Source: PALSA-612 sp035652235 (lineage in GTDB: Bacteria > Actinomycetota > Thermoleophilia > Gaiellales > Gaiellaceae). From it: DNA of 64,000 nucleotides. Position numbers and translations under genes: made by a program. The notes below the pieces were generated by a model. The model saw nothing but the letters and a program-made list of their open reading frames with translations, ran no database searches and was not told the origin of the DNA. Location: positions 200,059 to 264,058 of the forward strand of contig DASREE010000008.1 in the NCBI GenBank assembly GCA_035652235.1, given 5' to 3'. Shown piece by piece: positions 40,869 to 49,064 of the stretch (position 1 is its first letter; each line of letters begins with the position of its first letter).

Positions 40869-41672
40869 TCATCGACCGTCGCGGCCGGCGCGGGCGCCGC
40901 GCGTCGGTGGCACCCGACACCAGTTCGGCCGCAGGTAGGTCTCGCGGAACCCCGCGCGGAGGATGTTGCGGTAGGAGCTCGACGGGCGGCCCTCGACGCG
41001 TTCGCCCGTCTCCGTGACGAGGAGCGTGCAGCCGAGCTCGACGGCCCGCTCGATGCGGGCGGCGAGAATGGCGCCCTGCGCGCCGCGCCGACGGAACTCC
41101 GGCCGCGTGGCGCCGATCCCGAGCCAGGCGAGGCCGCCGTACACGTACAGGGCACCCGCCGCCGCCGGCTCCTTCCCGTCGTAGGCGACGAAGCAGTACC
41201 AGCCTTCCTGTTCGGGGAGTTGCGCGATCCAGTCGGCCAGGCGCCCGGGCATGCCGAACCCCTCGACCGCGGCGCGAGCGAAGTCGGCCGCACGGTTGCC
41301 GTTGGCGTCCGCCACCGCGAGGTCGGTGGGCGCGCGCTCCGCCGGCTCTCCGCCTCGGGAGAACTTCATCCATGCGCCGCCCGGCTCGTAGCCTCGCTCG
41401 GAGAGCGCCGCGTCGAGGTCGGCGCCAGGCTCGGGCGAGACGGCGTGGGCGGTGTCGCCGTAGAAGGTGACGATCGTCTCGAGCTGCTCGACGGTCGAGA
41501 TGCCGAGCGCGTGGTTGAGGTAGGCGTTGGCCGGGGCCGAGGAGACGCGGACGGCCAGCGCCCCGCACCCGACATCGAGCGACGCGACGCCGAGGTCGTC
41601 TGCCAGCTCCGCCGGAGCGGCGGCGAAGCTGGAGCGGAGCGCCTCGATCTCGGCGACCTCGGTTGCCTGCAC
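40869..41672 (-). CDS. GNAT-family N-acetyltransferase
   Basis: 267 residues. The C-terminal half has the GNAT fold with WYCFVAYDGKEPAAAGALYV, GLAWLGIGATRPEFRRRGAQG (the acetyl-CoA loop R-R-R-G-A-Q-G-A) and RNILRAGFRETY. The N-terminal half (residues 1 to about 120) resembles a degenerate second GNAT-like domain. Substrate unknown. The GTG at 41672 is chosen because upstream in-frame sequence overlaps the glnA control region. Divergent from glnA. Confidence 0.8.
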   Translation of the reverse strand: MQATEVAEIEALRSSFAAAPAELADDLGVASLDVGCGALAVRVSSAPANAYLNHALGISTVEQLETIVTFYGDTAHAVSPEPGADLDAALSERGYEPGGAWMKFSRGGEPAERAPTDLAVADANGNRAADFARAAVEGFGMPGRLADWIAQLPEQEGWYCFVAYDGKEPAAAGALYVYGGLAWLGIGATRPEFRRRGAQGAILAARIERAVELGCTLLVTETGERVEGRPSSSYRNILRAGFRETYLRPNWCRVPPTRGARAGRDGR

Positions 41673-41704
41673 GGCCGGAGACGGTACACGGCCGGAGACG
41701 GTAG
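41671..41704. repeat. 17-bp tandem repeat in the glnA upstream region
   Basis: Two copies of ACGGCCGGAGACGGTA plus one base stand at 41671-41687 and 41688-41704, differing only at the last base. The second runs into TAGACT (41702-41707), the best -10 candidate for glnA. Confidence 0.8.
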
Positions 41705-41721
41705 ACTCCCCAGGGTCGGTT

Positions 41722-41768
41722 GAGGCGACGTGGCCTCGGGCGCAGCCGCCCGAGGCTTTTCGTTTTTT
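41722..41768 (+). terminator. Attenuator in the glnA leader: hairpin plus intrinsic terminator
   Basis: GCCTCGGGCG (41733-41742), loop CAGC, CGCCCGAGGC (41747-41756) is a perfect 10-bp stem followed by TTTTCGTTTTTT, a strong intrinsic terminator ending 15 bases before the glnA start. Overlapping it is a second hairpin, GAGGC, loop GACGTG, GCCTC (41722-41737), whose 3' arm is the terminator's 5' arm. The same arrangement precedes glnK. Read-through must be conditional for glnA to be made. Confidence 0.85.
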
Positions 41769-41783
41769 CGGGAAGGAGGTTCG

Positions 41784-43148
41784 ATGGCAGCGATCGAGTC
41801 GGCAGGGCGAGCGACGAGCGACCCGGGGAAGCGGGCGGAAGCGCTCGAGCGGATGAAGCGCGAGAACGTCGAGTTCGTGCTGCTCTGGTTCACGGACATC
41901 GAGGGCCACTTGAAGAGCTTCGCGATCACCCCCGCCGAGCTCGAGGACGCCCTCGACGACGGCATGGGCTTCGACGGCTCGTCGATCACGGGCTTCAACG
42001 CGATCGAGGAGTCGGACATGGTCGCGATCCCCGACCCCGAGACGTTCCAGCTGATGCCGTGGAAGCAGGGCGAGTCGAAGGTTGCCCGCATGATCTGCGA
42101 CGTCGTCACCCCGGACGGCAAGCCGTACGAGGGCGACCCTCGCTACGTGCTGCGCCGCGCACTCGAGCGGATGGAGTCGCTCGGCTTCGACACGTTCAAC
42201 GTCGGCCCGGAACTCGAGTACTTCCTGTTCAAGTCGCACGACGGGACGGAGACGCTGGACGAGGGCGGCTACTTCGCGATGACGACGATGGACGCGGCGA
42301 CGGAGCTGCGCAACGAGACGATCCGCGCGCTCGAGTCGATGGGCATCCCCGTCGAGTACCACCACCACGAGGTTGGCCCGTCGCAGCACGAGATCGACAT
42401 GCGCTTTGCGAACGCGCTGGACATGGCGGACTACGTGCTCACCTACCGCCTCGTCGTCAAGGAGATCGCGGCGAAGAACGGCGTGTACGCCACGTTCATG
42501 CCGAAGCCGATCTTCGGCGAGAACGGGTCGGGGATGCACACGCACCAGTCGCTGTTCGCGAACGGCCGCAACGCCTTCTTCGACCCCGACGACGAGTGGC
42601 ACCTGTCGGACGTCGGCAAGGCGTTCATCGCCGGGCAGCTCAAGCACGCGCGCGAGATCTCGGCGGTGTTCGCGCAGTGGGTGAACTCGTACAAGCGCCT
42701 CGTGCCCGGTTACGAGGCGCCGGTGTACGTGGCCTGGTCGCAGCGCAACCGCTCGGCGCTGATCCGCATCCCGCTGTACAAGCCGGGGGCGGAGCAGGCG
42801 ACCCGGGCGGAGCTCCGCTGTCCCGATCCCGCGTGCAACCCGTACCTGACCTTCGCCTGCCTGCTGCAGGCGGGGCTGGAAGGGGTCGAGAAGGGCTACG
42901 AGCTGCCGCCGCCGATGGAGACGAACCTCTACCACCTGACGGCGGAGCAGCGCCGCGAGCGTGGCATCGTCTCGCTGCCGGAGACGCTCGGCGAGGCGAT
43001 CGACGAGCTGGCGCAGTCCGAGCTCGTGCGCAAGGCGCTCGGCCCGCACATCTTCGACCGCTACGTGGAGCTGAAGCGGAAGGAGTGGGACGAGTACCGG
43101 GTGCAGCTGACGGCGTGGGAGATGGACCGCTACCTCTCCGTCCTCTGA
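41784..43148 (+). CDS. glnA: Glutamine synthetase type I (GlnA)
   Basis: ATP-dependent amidation of glutamate. 454 residues: beta-grasp N-domain (EFVLLWFTDIEGHLKS, FDGSSITGF), the metal-site glutamates in NVGPELEYFLF and HHHEVGPSQHEID, the ATP motif KPIFGENGSGMHTHQSL, and RNRSALIRIP. Around the usual adenylylation site it reads NLYHLTAEQRRERGIVSLP, which is closer to the Bacillus-type alpha enzymes than to NLYDLPPEE, so adenylylation is uncertain. The ATG follows a consensus GGAAGGAGG ribosome site and the leader attenuator. Confidence 0.97.
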   Translation: MAAIESAGRATSDPGKRAEALERMKRENVEFVLLWFTDIEGHLKSFAITPAELEDALDDGMGFDGSSITGFNAIEESDMVAIPDPETFQLMPWKQGESKVARMICDVVTPDGKPYEGDPRYVLRRALERMESLGFDTFNVGPELEYFLFKSHDGTETLDEGGYFAMTTMDAATELRNETIRALESMGIPVEYHHHEVGPSQHEIDMRFANALDMADYVLTYRLVVKEIAAKNGVYATFMPKPIFGENGSGMHTHQSLFANGRNAFFDPDDEWHLSDVGKAFIAGQLKHAREISAVFAQWVNSYKRLVPGYEAPVYVAWSQRNRSALIRIPLYKPGAEQATRAELRCPDPACNPYLTFACLLQAGLEGVEKGYELPPPMETNLYHLTAEQRRERGIVSLPETLGEAIDELAQSELVRKALGPHIFDRYVELKRKEWDEYRVQLTAWEMDRYLSVL

Positions 43149-43153
43149 TCCAT

Positions 43154-43193
43154 GTGAGGCCTCACCCCGCGGCAGGTCCAGCCTTTCGCGGGG
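43154..43193. other. Hairpins after glnA
   Basis: A 12-bp perfect palindrome GTGAGGCCTCAC (43154-43165) abuts a hairpin with arms CCCCGCG (43165-43171) and CGCGGGG (43187-43193). No T-tract follows. They may end the glnA transcript by a Rho-independent-like structure or protect the mRNA end. Nothing else is recognised up to the insertion sequence at 43323. Confidence 0.35.
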
Positions 43194-43334
43194 CGCGGCC
43201 TCTTCCACCTAGTTCCCCTCGCCGGCGCGCCCACCCGCGCCGGGTGAAAATGGGTGATGATCGCGGTGTCGTCTGCCGGACGCCGCGTTTCCTATGGTGC
43301 TTGTGAGCCCGTGGTCTAGTTTGGCGTGGGAGCC

Positions 43335-43441
43335 TTCCCCGGATCCCGGGACTGTTGCCTTGAGCACGCTCTTCAGACTCGTCTGTTTCGGAGGCTCCTG
43401 GCGGGCGGCGGTCGTTCTCGGTCGAGTGGAGGGGGTTTGCG
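43335..43441 (+). ncRNA. Candidate bridge RNA region of the IS110 element
   Basis: IS110 elements are known to express a structured bridge RNA from the noncoding end next to the transposase; its two loops pair with target and donor DNA. Here the only substantial noncoding stretch is upstream of the transposase. It contains an inverted pair AGAC TC GTCT near 43376-43385 and several GC-rich stems. Assignment is by family knowledge and position, not by a resolved structure. Confidence 0.4.
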
Positions 43442-44680
43442 ATGGAGGTGATCGTCGAGCGCGCGGCGGCGCTTGATGTGCATAAGGCGCAGGTGACCGC
43501 GTGCGTGCGCGTCCCGGGCAAGGGTGGCGCGCGGGTGCAGGAGGTCGTCCAGTTTCAGACGACGGTTCGCGGGCTGTTGACGCTGCGCGACTGGCTGGCC
43601 GCGCACCGGGTGAGGCAGGTGGCGATGGAGGCGACCGGCGTGTACTGGAAGCCGGTCTGGGCGGTGCTCGAGGACGACTTCGAGCTGCTGCTGGTCAACG
43701 CCCGCCATGTCAAGCAGGTCCCCGGTCGCAAGACCGACGTCTCCGATGCCGCCTGGCTGTGCCAGCTCGCCGAGGCAGGCTTGCTGCGGGCGAGCTTCGT
43801 GCCGCCGAAGCCGATCCGGCAGCTGCGCCAGCTGACCCGCTACCGCAAGGCGCAGGTCAAGGAGCGCCAGCGGGAGGCGCAGCGGCTGCACAAGGCGCTG
43901 GAGGACACCGGGATCAAGCTCGACTGCGTCGCCACCGACATCCTCGGTGTCTCCGGCCGGGCGATGCTGGACGCGCTCGTCCGGGGCACGACCGACCCGG
44001 AGGTGCTGGCCGATCTCGCCCGCGGCAAGCTGCGCAAGAAGATCGCCGCGCTCGAGGAGGCGCTCGAGGGCCGCTTCGAGCCGCTGCACGCGCTGCTGGT
44101 CGGCTCGATTCTCGCCCACCTCGACTTCCTCGACGAGCAGATCGCGCGGCTCTCGGAGGCGATCGAGGAGCAGCTGCGCCCTTTCAAAGCGGCCGTTGAA
44201 CTGCTGCGCTCGCTCGACGGGATCGAGACGCGCACGGCCGAGAACATCCTCGCCGAGATCGGCCTCGACATGAGCGTCTTCCCCTCCGCCGCCCACCTCG
44301 CCTCCTGGGCCGGCCAGTGCCCCGGCAACGACCAATCCGCCGGCAAACGCCGCTCCGGCCGCAGCCGCAAGGGCTCGAAGTGGCTCAACGACGCGCTCAA
44401 GGACGCCGCCATGGCCGCGATCCGAACCAACGACAGCTACCTGCAAGCCCAGTACCAGCGGCTACGACCGCGGATCGGGCACGGCCGCGCGCTCGGCGCC
44501 GTCAAACACTCGATCATCTGCACCTGCTGGCACATGCTCCAAACCGGCGAGCTCTACCGCGACCTCGGCGGCGACTACTTCCGCCGTCGCGACCCGGAAC
44601 GCCAAACCCGACGGCTCGTCGCCCAGCTCGAACGCCTCGGCCACAAAGTCACCCTCGAAACCCTCCCGGAGGCCGCCTGA
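43442..44680 (+). CDS. IS110-family transposase
   Basis: 412 residues. The N-terminal RuvC-like DEDD domain shows D12 in ALDVHK, E63 in AMEATGVYW, and D99 and D102 in KTDVSDAAW. A coiled middle part (EALEGRFEPLHALL, EQIARLSEAIEEQL) leads to the C-terminal Transposase_20 domain with LASWAGQCPGNDQSAGKRRS, which holds the catalytic serine region. It appears intact. The ATG at 43442 follows GGAGGGGG by 5 bases. Confidence 0.95.
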   Translation: MEVIVERAAALDVHKAQVTACVRVPGKGGARVQEVVQFQTTVRGLLTLRDWLAAHRVRQVAMEATGVYWKPVWAVLEDDFELLLVNARHVKQVPGRKTDVSDAAWLCQLAEAGLLRASFVPPKPIRQLRQLTRYRKAQVKERQREAQRLHKALEDTGIKLDCVATDILGVSGRAMLDALVRGTTDPEVLADLARGKLRKKIAALEEALEGRFEPLHALLVGSILAHLDFLDEQIARLSEAIEEQLRPFKAAVELLRSLDGIETRTAENILAEIGLDMSVFPSAAHLASWAGQCPGNDQSAGKRRSGRSRKGSKWLNDALKDAAMAAIRTNDSYLQAQYQRLRPRIGHGRALGAVKHSIICTCWHMLQTGELYRDLGGDYFRRRDPERQTRRLVAQLERLGHKVTLETLPEAA

Positions 44681-44718
44681 GGCCAGACGGTTCCCACACC
44701 CTCAGCGTCATTTTCCCT

Positions 44719-45873
44719 TCAGGAGAGCGAGGCGGGGGCGAGCTCGCGCTCCCGGCGGTCGTGCGGAAGGCCGAGGGCCAATGCCGCTCCGAGCGCGGGA
44801 CCGATCGCCGTGCCGATCAGCGCCGCCTTCAGGTCGACGGCGTCGGCGACGCTGCCGAGGACGACGGCCGCGACGCCGCCGAGGCCGATGGCGAGGCCGA
44901 CGGACATCCCCGACGCCCAGGCGACGCGCGTCGGCAGGTACTCCTGGCTCATCACGATCGTCACCGAGAAGGTGCTGACGACGACCGCGCCGGCGAAGCA
45001 GACGGCGACCGCCCCGGGAAGGCCGCCGGCGAACACGTACAGCACGATCAGGCCCGGAGAGACGAGCAGGCTCGCAAGGAGCACCGTCCGGCGGCCGAGG
45101 CGGTCGGCGAGCGGGCCGGCGCACAAGGTGCCGGCCACGCCTGCGAGCAGGACGAGGGCGAGGATGCTGTTCCCGTACGACTTCGAGTGGCCGCGGGCGA
45201 CCTCGAACTGCGGCACGAACGTGAACAGCCCGTAGTAGGCGACGCTCCGGAGCGCGACGATCGCGAGCAGCAGCCGGAAGGCGCCCGGGCGGTCGTCCGC
45301 CGGCCGGGCCTGCGTCGTCGTCTGCTCTCGCCGTCCGACGAGCGCCTCGAGCCGGACGTGCTCGTGTGCGAGCACGAGCCCGACGGCGACCCCGGGGACG
45401 AGGAGCAGCAGGCCACCGTGGAGGCCGAGCCCGCCGATGGCGCCGGTGACGAGGAGCGGCCCGAGCGCGAAGCCGACGTTCCCGCCGGTCGAGAAGAGCG
45501 CCATGCCGCTCGCCCGGCGGGCGCCGCTCGCGTGCCCGGCGAGCTTCATCGCCTCGGGGTGGAAGGCGCCGATGCCGAGGCCGGAGACGGCGACGAGGAC
45601 GAGGAGGACGGCGTAGGTGGGCGCCTGCGCACCGACGGCGATGCCCGCCCCCCCGAGCGCGACCCCGGCCGAGGTGAGCCAGACGGCGCCGCGGCGATCC
45701 GACCACAGCCCGAAGAGCGGCTGCACGATCGAGGAGGTCAGTGTCGCCACGAGCACGACCGCCGCCGTCATCGTGTAGGAGAGGCCAAGCTCCGGCTTGA
45801 GGTAGACGAGCAGCGCGGGCAGCGCGCCCTGGCTCAGGTCCGCTGCGAGGTGTCCGAGCGACAGCGCACCCAT
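44719..45873 (-). CDS. MFS transporter, fosmidomycin-resistance (Fsr) type
   Basis: 384 residues with 12 predicted membrane helices. LGHLAADLSQGALPALLVYL at the start is the Fsr-group signature, followed by the MFS motif region GLWSDRRGAVWL between helices 2 and 3, FHPEAMKLAG, and GPLADRLGRRTV in the second half. Likely a proton-coupled drug or metabolite exporter; substrate unknown. The frame continues upstream without similarity, so the ATG at 45873 (or GTG at 45897) is taken. The IS110 element ends 19 bases after its stop. Confidence 0.85.
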   Translation of the reverse strand: MGALSLGHLAADLSQGALPALLVYLKPELGLSYTMTAAVVLVATLTSSIVQPLFGLWSDRRGAVWLTSAGVALGGAGIAVGAQAPTYAVLLVLVAVSGLGIGAFHPEAMKLAGHASGARRASGMALFSTGGNVGFALGPLLVTGAIGGLGLHGGLLLLVPGVAVGLVLAHEHVRLEALVGRREQTTTQARPADDRPGAFRLLLAIVALRSVAYYGLFTFVPQFEVARGHSKSYGNSILALVLLAGVAGTLCAGPLADRLGRRTVLLASLLVSPGLIVLYVFAGGLPGAVAVCFAGAVVVSTFSVTIVMSQEYLPTRVAWASGMSVGLAIGLGGVAAVVLGSVADAVDLKAALIGTAIGPALGAALALGLPHDRRERELAPASLS

Positions 45874-46232
45874 CCCCCGCCGGTCGACGCCGCGCACATG
45901 GCGAGGATAGGGCCTGCGACGTTCGGGAGCGCGCCGAACCGGCGCGGCCGTCGTCAACCAGGCGGGAGGGAGCGGCAACTGGTTCGTGTACACCGGCACG
46001 ACGACGCCGGTGAGCGGCGGTGCGATCCCGGCGCCGGCTGACGCACGCGAAGATCTGCAAGGCGACGTAAGCGCCGCGAGCGGCGAGAAGGATGCTTCGG
46101 AGGGCTCGCGCAGGCGGGCCTTCCGCGTTGCGGACCCCTGCGCCGGAACGTCCGGATCGTCGTCGGGCGGATGCGATCTGCCCGGCACGCCGAGCTCTCC
46201 TTCCGAGCTCTCCGGCTGCGGCGTGGCCGACA
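45874..46232. other. Gap between the MFS gene and tRNA-Glu
   Basis: About 360 bases with no supported gene. All open frames lack homology or ribosome sites. One plus-strand frame reads GSGNWFVYTGTTTPVSGG near 45970-46020, which looks protein-like and might be a relic, but it has no start and no recognisable family. Confidence 0.3.
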
Positions 46233-46305
46233 AGGCGCATACGGGATTCGAACCCGTGCCGCCGCCGTGAGAGGGCGGTGTCCTAGGCCACTAGACGAAT
46301 GCGCC
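46233..46305 (-). tRNA. tRNA-Glu (anticodon CTC)
   Basis: Full cloverleaf on the minus strand: acceptor GGCGCAT paired with ATGCGCC, D-arm GTCTAGTGGCCTAGGAC, anticodon stem CCGCC/GGCGG with loop CTCTCAC (anticodon CTC, reading GAG), and T-arm ACGGG TTCGAAT CCCGT. 73 bases with a T at the discriminator; CCA is not encoded. Confidence 0.95.
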
Positions 46306-46343
46306 CGGCGCCCGACAGTGTACCGGCTCGGGCGCCGCACCCC

Positions 46344-48056
46344 TCAGTCGAGGACGATGCCGACGACGACCTTGCCGACGACGCCGCGGCGGAAGACGAA
46401 GTCCGTGACCACGTGCCCGGGAAGGAAGCTGCCCACATGGCAGTCGCCGACGGCGGGCGCGCCGCTGCAACGGACGCGCGGCACCCTCGCCCGCACCTGC
46501 GCCCAGGTCGAGCCGACGCCGACGCCGCTCGCCGTGCGCTCGCGCGCGAGCGTCGTCACGATCCCGGTCGCCTTCGCATCACCCTGGAAGTCGACGACGT
46601 AGCCGGCGTAGCGGAGCTCGGTGTAGGAGCCGAACTCGTTGTTCGCGTGCACCACTCGGCGCGGCCGGCCGAGCACCGCCCGCACGCGCCCCTGGCTCAT
46701 GCCGAGGAGGACGCCGCCGATGCCCTTGCCGACGACGATCGTCGAGCCGGCCGGGGCCGCGAGGACGAGCGCGAGGACAGCCACCGCCGCCCCGCTCCCG
46801 GCGAGCAGCGAGAGCTGGCGCTGCGCCTTGCCGCGCAGCACGGCGAGCGGGCTCGCGTGCGGGTAGCGGTCGCTGAGCACGAGGCCGTACGCCTGCCCCG
46901 CCGCCAGGTACCCGAGCACGAAGGCACCCGCCTGCTGCAGGCCCTCCGGCATACGTCCCGTCGCGAGCGAGGCGAACCAGCCGAGGATCCAGACGACGGC
47001 GAGCAGCGGGACGAGAGCGCCGGCGAGAGCGAGCGCCGGCAGGGCCAGCACGGGCCGGAAGCAGGTGATCCAGCGGCTCTGCCGCGCCGGCGCCGCGAGC
47101 TCGACGTCGAGCGGGTAGCTCCCCGCCCTGCCGACGAACCCGGGGAAGGGGTTGCCGACGAGGGAGAGGAAGGCGCCGAGGTGGACGCCGTAGCGGACGT
47201 ACGCCTCCAGGAACCGCCTGAGCGGTGCCGGCGAGCGGCCCGTGGCCAGGGTGGCGAGCCAGTTGGCGAGGGCGGCGGGCCAGGCGACGAGCGACCAGAG
47301 GCCGAACCAGACGAGGTGCGGCGCCGACAGGGGGAGACGGAAGAAGACCGTGAGCCGCGAGCGCCGCAGGTCGTCGGCGTTCGCGAGCCACGGCCTCGCG
47401 TCGTCCTCGGGCGGCGGCTCGACCGTCGCGAGCATCGCCACCGGGTCGCTCGCCGGGTAGCGCGAGGTGAGCAGGAACACGTAGCCGTACGTCTGCGCCG
47501 AGTAGCCGATCGACCAGGCGGTGAGGTCGCGGAGCCCCTGCGGCGAGCGACCGCGGAAGAGCGAGGCAAACCACGACAGCACCGCCGCCCAGTGGGCGAC
47601 GCCCGGACCGCTCGAGCCGCGTCCGGAGCTGCCGCCGCCCGTGAGCGTGCCGGCAAGCACGAGCGCGGGCACGGCGAGCACGATCCGGAAGAGGGTGGCG
47701 AACCGGCGCTGCCTCGCCGGAGGGTCGATCTCCAGGTCGACCGGGTAGTCGGGGAGCCGGCTGCCCGCGAAGAACTTCGGGTACGGGCCCGCCGCGAGCA
47801 GCAGGTAGGCGGACACGTGCGTCGTGTAGCGCAGGTACCCCGCCAGGAAGTCGTGAAGGCCCCGGGGGAGGATGCCGCGGAAGAGCGTCGCGAGCCAGCC
47901 GAGGAAGCCGACGACGACGGCGACGATCCCGAACGCGACCAGGACGACGAGGTGGGGGAGGACGAGCAGCAGCCGGAAGAGGACCGTCACACGGTTGCGC
48001 TCGAGGTCGTCGCGGACGACCAGGCGAATCGGGTGCCGCTGCCCCTCGCGGGCCAT
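46344..48056 (-). CDS. DUF4389-type membrane protein with four repeats and a C-terminal extracytoplasmic domain
   Basis: 570 residues. Four repeats of about 95-110 residues each contain a FR-L-P-A-type helix pair, a W-A/L-A-TL-RG/TGR segment and a G-Y-A/T-YLLL-Y-P motif; examples are GFLGWLATLFRGILPRGLHD, SWFASLFRGRSPQGLRDLTA, NWLATLATGRSPAPLRRFLE and GWFASLATGRMPEGLQQAGA. After a last helix near 435-455 comes a soluble domain of about 110 residues with VGKGIGGVLLGMSQGRVRAV and GSTWAQVRARVPRV, a repeat pattern like small BamE-type lipoprotein domains. Function unknown. It stands alone between tRNA-Glu and the flippase-like gene. Confidence 0.75.
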   Translation of the reverse strand: MAREGQRHPIRLVVRDDLERNRVTVLFRLLLVLPHLVVLVAFGIVAVVVGFLGWLATLFRGILPRGLHDFLAGYLRYTTHVSAYLLLAAGPYPKFFAGSRLPDYPVDLEIDPPARQRRFATLFRIVLAVPALVLAGTLTGGGSSGRGSSGPGVAHWAAVLSWFASLFRGRSPQGLRDLTAWSIGYSAQTYGYVFLLTSRYPASDPVAMLATVEPPPEDDARPWLANADDLRRSRLTVFFRLPLSAPHLVWFGLWSLVAWPAALANWLATLATGRSPAPLRRFLEAYVRYGVHLGAFLSLVGNPFPGFVGRAGSYPLDVELAAPARQSRWITCFRPVLALPALALAGALVPLLAVVWILGWFASLATGRMPEGLQQAGAFVLGYLAAGQAYGLVLSDRYPHASPLAVLRGKAQRQLSLLAGSGAAVAVLALVLAAPAGSTIVVGKGIGGVLLGMSQGRVRAVLGRPRRVVHANNEFGSYTELRYAGYVVDFQGDAKATGIVTTLARERTASGVGVGSTWAQVRARVPRVRCSGAPAVGDCHVGSFLPGHVVTDFVFRRGVVGKVVVGIVLD

Positions 48057-48067
48057 CGGGCTCGACC

Positions 48068-49024
48068 CTAGCTGCTCGCCTCTGGCCGCTCAAGCTCACG
48101 GCGGGCCGGGGCGACGAGCCGCTTCCAGCGGACCGTGCGCGCCATCGCCGCGAGCGCCGCCAGCCCGAGCAGCACGTTGGCGGCCGTCAGGGCGATCTGC
48201 ATGCCGACGCTGAAGCTGACGAGCGCGGTCTTCGCCAGCGGCTCCCGGCGGAAGACGTACACGATCAGCCCCTGCTGCGTCCCGATCCCGCCGGGCGTGA
48301 ACGGCAACAGCGTCGACAGGCTCTGCACCGCGAGCACGAGCAGCGTCGCGTGCGCCGACGCCGGCACGTGGAATGCCCGCAGGAAGCAGTAGACGGTCGC
48401 AGCACGGGCGACCCACGACAGCGCCTGCCAGCCGACGACGCCGGTCACGAACCGCCGCGGCTGGCGCAGGATGGCGAAGCCCGCCCCGACCCGCTGCCTG
48501 AAGCCCTCGACGTGCCGCGACCAGACGACGACGAGCAGGACGATCACGGTCACCCAGACGACGGCGATAAGGATCGTCGCGTGCGGATGGTGCGCCGGCC
48601 AGTGCCAGTCGATCGAAGGGAGCTTCGGCAGCACGTCGAGGCCAGGCAGGACGTGCTGCGTCAGCGCCCAGAGCAGGATGCCGGCGGCGACGACGGAGTC
48701 GAACAGCGTCTCGACGAGGAGCGTGGGCGCGAGCGTGACGTAGCTCGTGCCCTCGACCCGGTGCTTCGTGAGGACGAGCTTGACCACGTCGCCTGCCCGG
48801 GCCGGGGCGATGGAGTTGACGCCCACGCCGGCCACGTACGCCCCGAAGACGGCAAGCCGGCGCACGCGCGCGGTCGGGAAGGAGGCGGCGAGGATGTTCC
48901 GCCAGGCGAGCGACCTGGCCACGAGGCGCGCCAGGTGGCAGGCGAGCGCCACGCCGAGCATCGTCCAGCCGACGGCCGCCAGCTGGTCGAAGAACGTCCG
49001 GGCGGCGTCGACGACCTGGCCCAT
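48068..49024 (-). CDS. Lysylphosphatidylglycerol-synthase-TM / UPF0104-like membrane protein
   Basis: 318 residues with about 7-8 membrane helices. FGAYVAGVGVNSIAPARAGDVVKLVLTK and STLLPFTPGGIGTQQGLIVYVF are the two hallmarks of this flippase-like family (the G-x-x-x-N...P-x-R-x-G-D and P-x-x-P-G-G-x-G motifs). Such proteins are thought to move lipids across the membrane. The ATG at 49024 lies 6 bases after TATCGT, implying a leaderless mRNA. Divergent from the cyclodeaminase-like gene. Confidence 0.85.
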   Translation of the reverse strand: MGQVVDAARTFFDQLAAVGWTMLGVALACHLARLVARSLAWRNILAASFPTARVRRLAVFGAYVAGVGVNSIAPARAGDVVKLVLTKHRVEGTSYVTLAPTLLVETLFDSVVAAGILLWALTQHVLPGLDVLPKLPSIDWHWPAHHPHATILIAVVWVTVIVLLVVVWSRHVEGFRQRVGAGFAILRQPRRFVTGVVGWQALSWVARAATVYCFLRAFHVPASAHATLLVLAVQSLSTLLPFTPGGIGTQQGLIVYVFRREPLAKTALVSFSVGMQIALTAANVLLGLAALAAMARTVRWKRLVAPARRELERPEASS

Positions 49025-49064
49025 GCTGCAACGATACGGCGCAGCCCGCCCGTACACTGCGGCC
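49025..49064. promoter_or_regulatory. Divergent leaderless promoter pair
   Basis: Only 40 bases separate two divergent genes. Plus strand: TACACT (49053-49058), six bases, then GTG at 49065. Minus strand: TATCGT (49036-49031), six bases, then ATG at 49024. The matching 6-base spacing on both sides supports leaderless transcription in both directions. Confidence 0.6.

Larger units (their letters stand above)
43323..44700 (+). mobile_element. IS110-family insertion sequence
   Basis: A single-transposase element of about 1.38 kb. Imperfect inverted ends are proposed: GGCGTGGGAGCC at 43323-43334 and GGTTCCCACACC at 44689-44700 (10 of 12 matched when inverted). About 107 noncoding bases precede the transposase and few follow, the layout of the IS110 subgroup. 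Exact ends are uncertain because this family has weak or no terminal repeats and makes no clear target duplication. Confidence 0.7.

Noticed and set aside
43154..43193. Intrinsic terminator after glnA
   Set aside because: Hairpins are clear but no U-tract follows, so I list them only as structures.
44317..46041. A 574-codon plus-strand frame across the MFS gene
   Set aside because: Extreme Glu/Arg/Gly bias without motifs; it overlaps a clear MFS transporter on the other strand.
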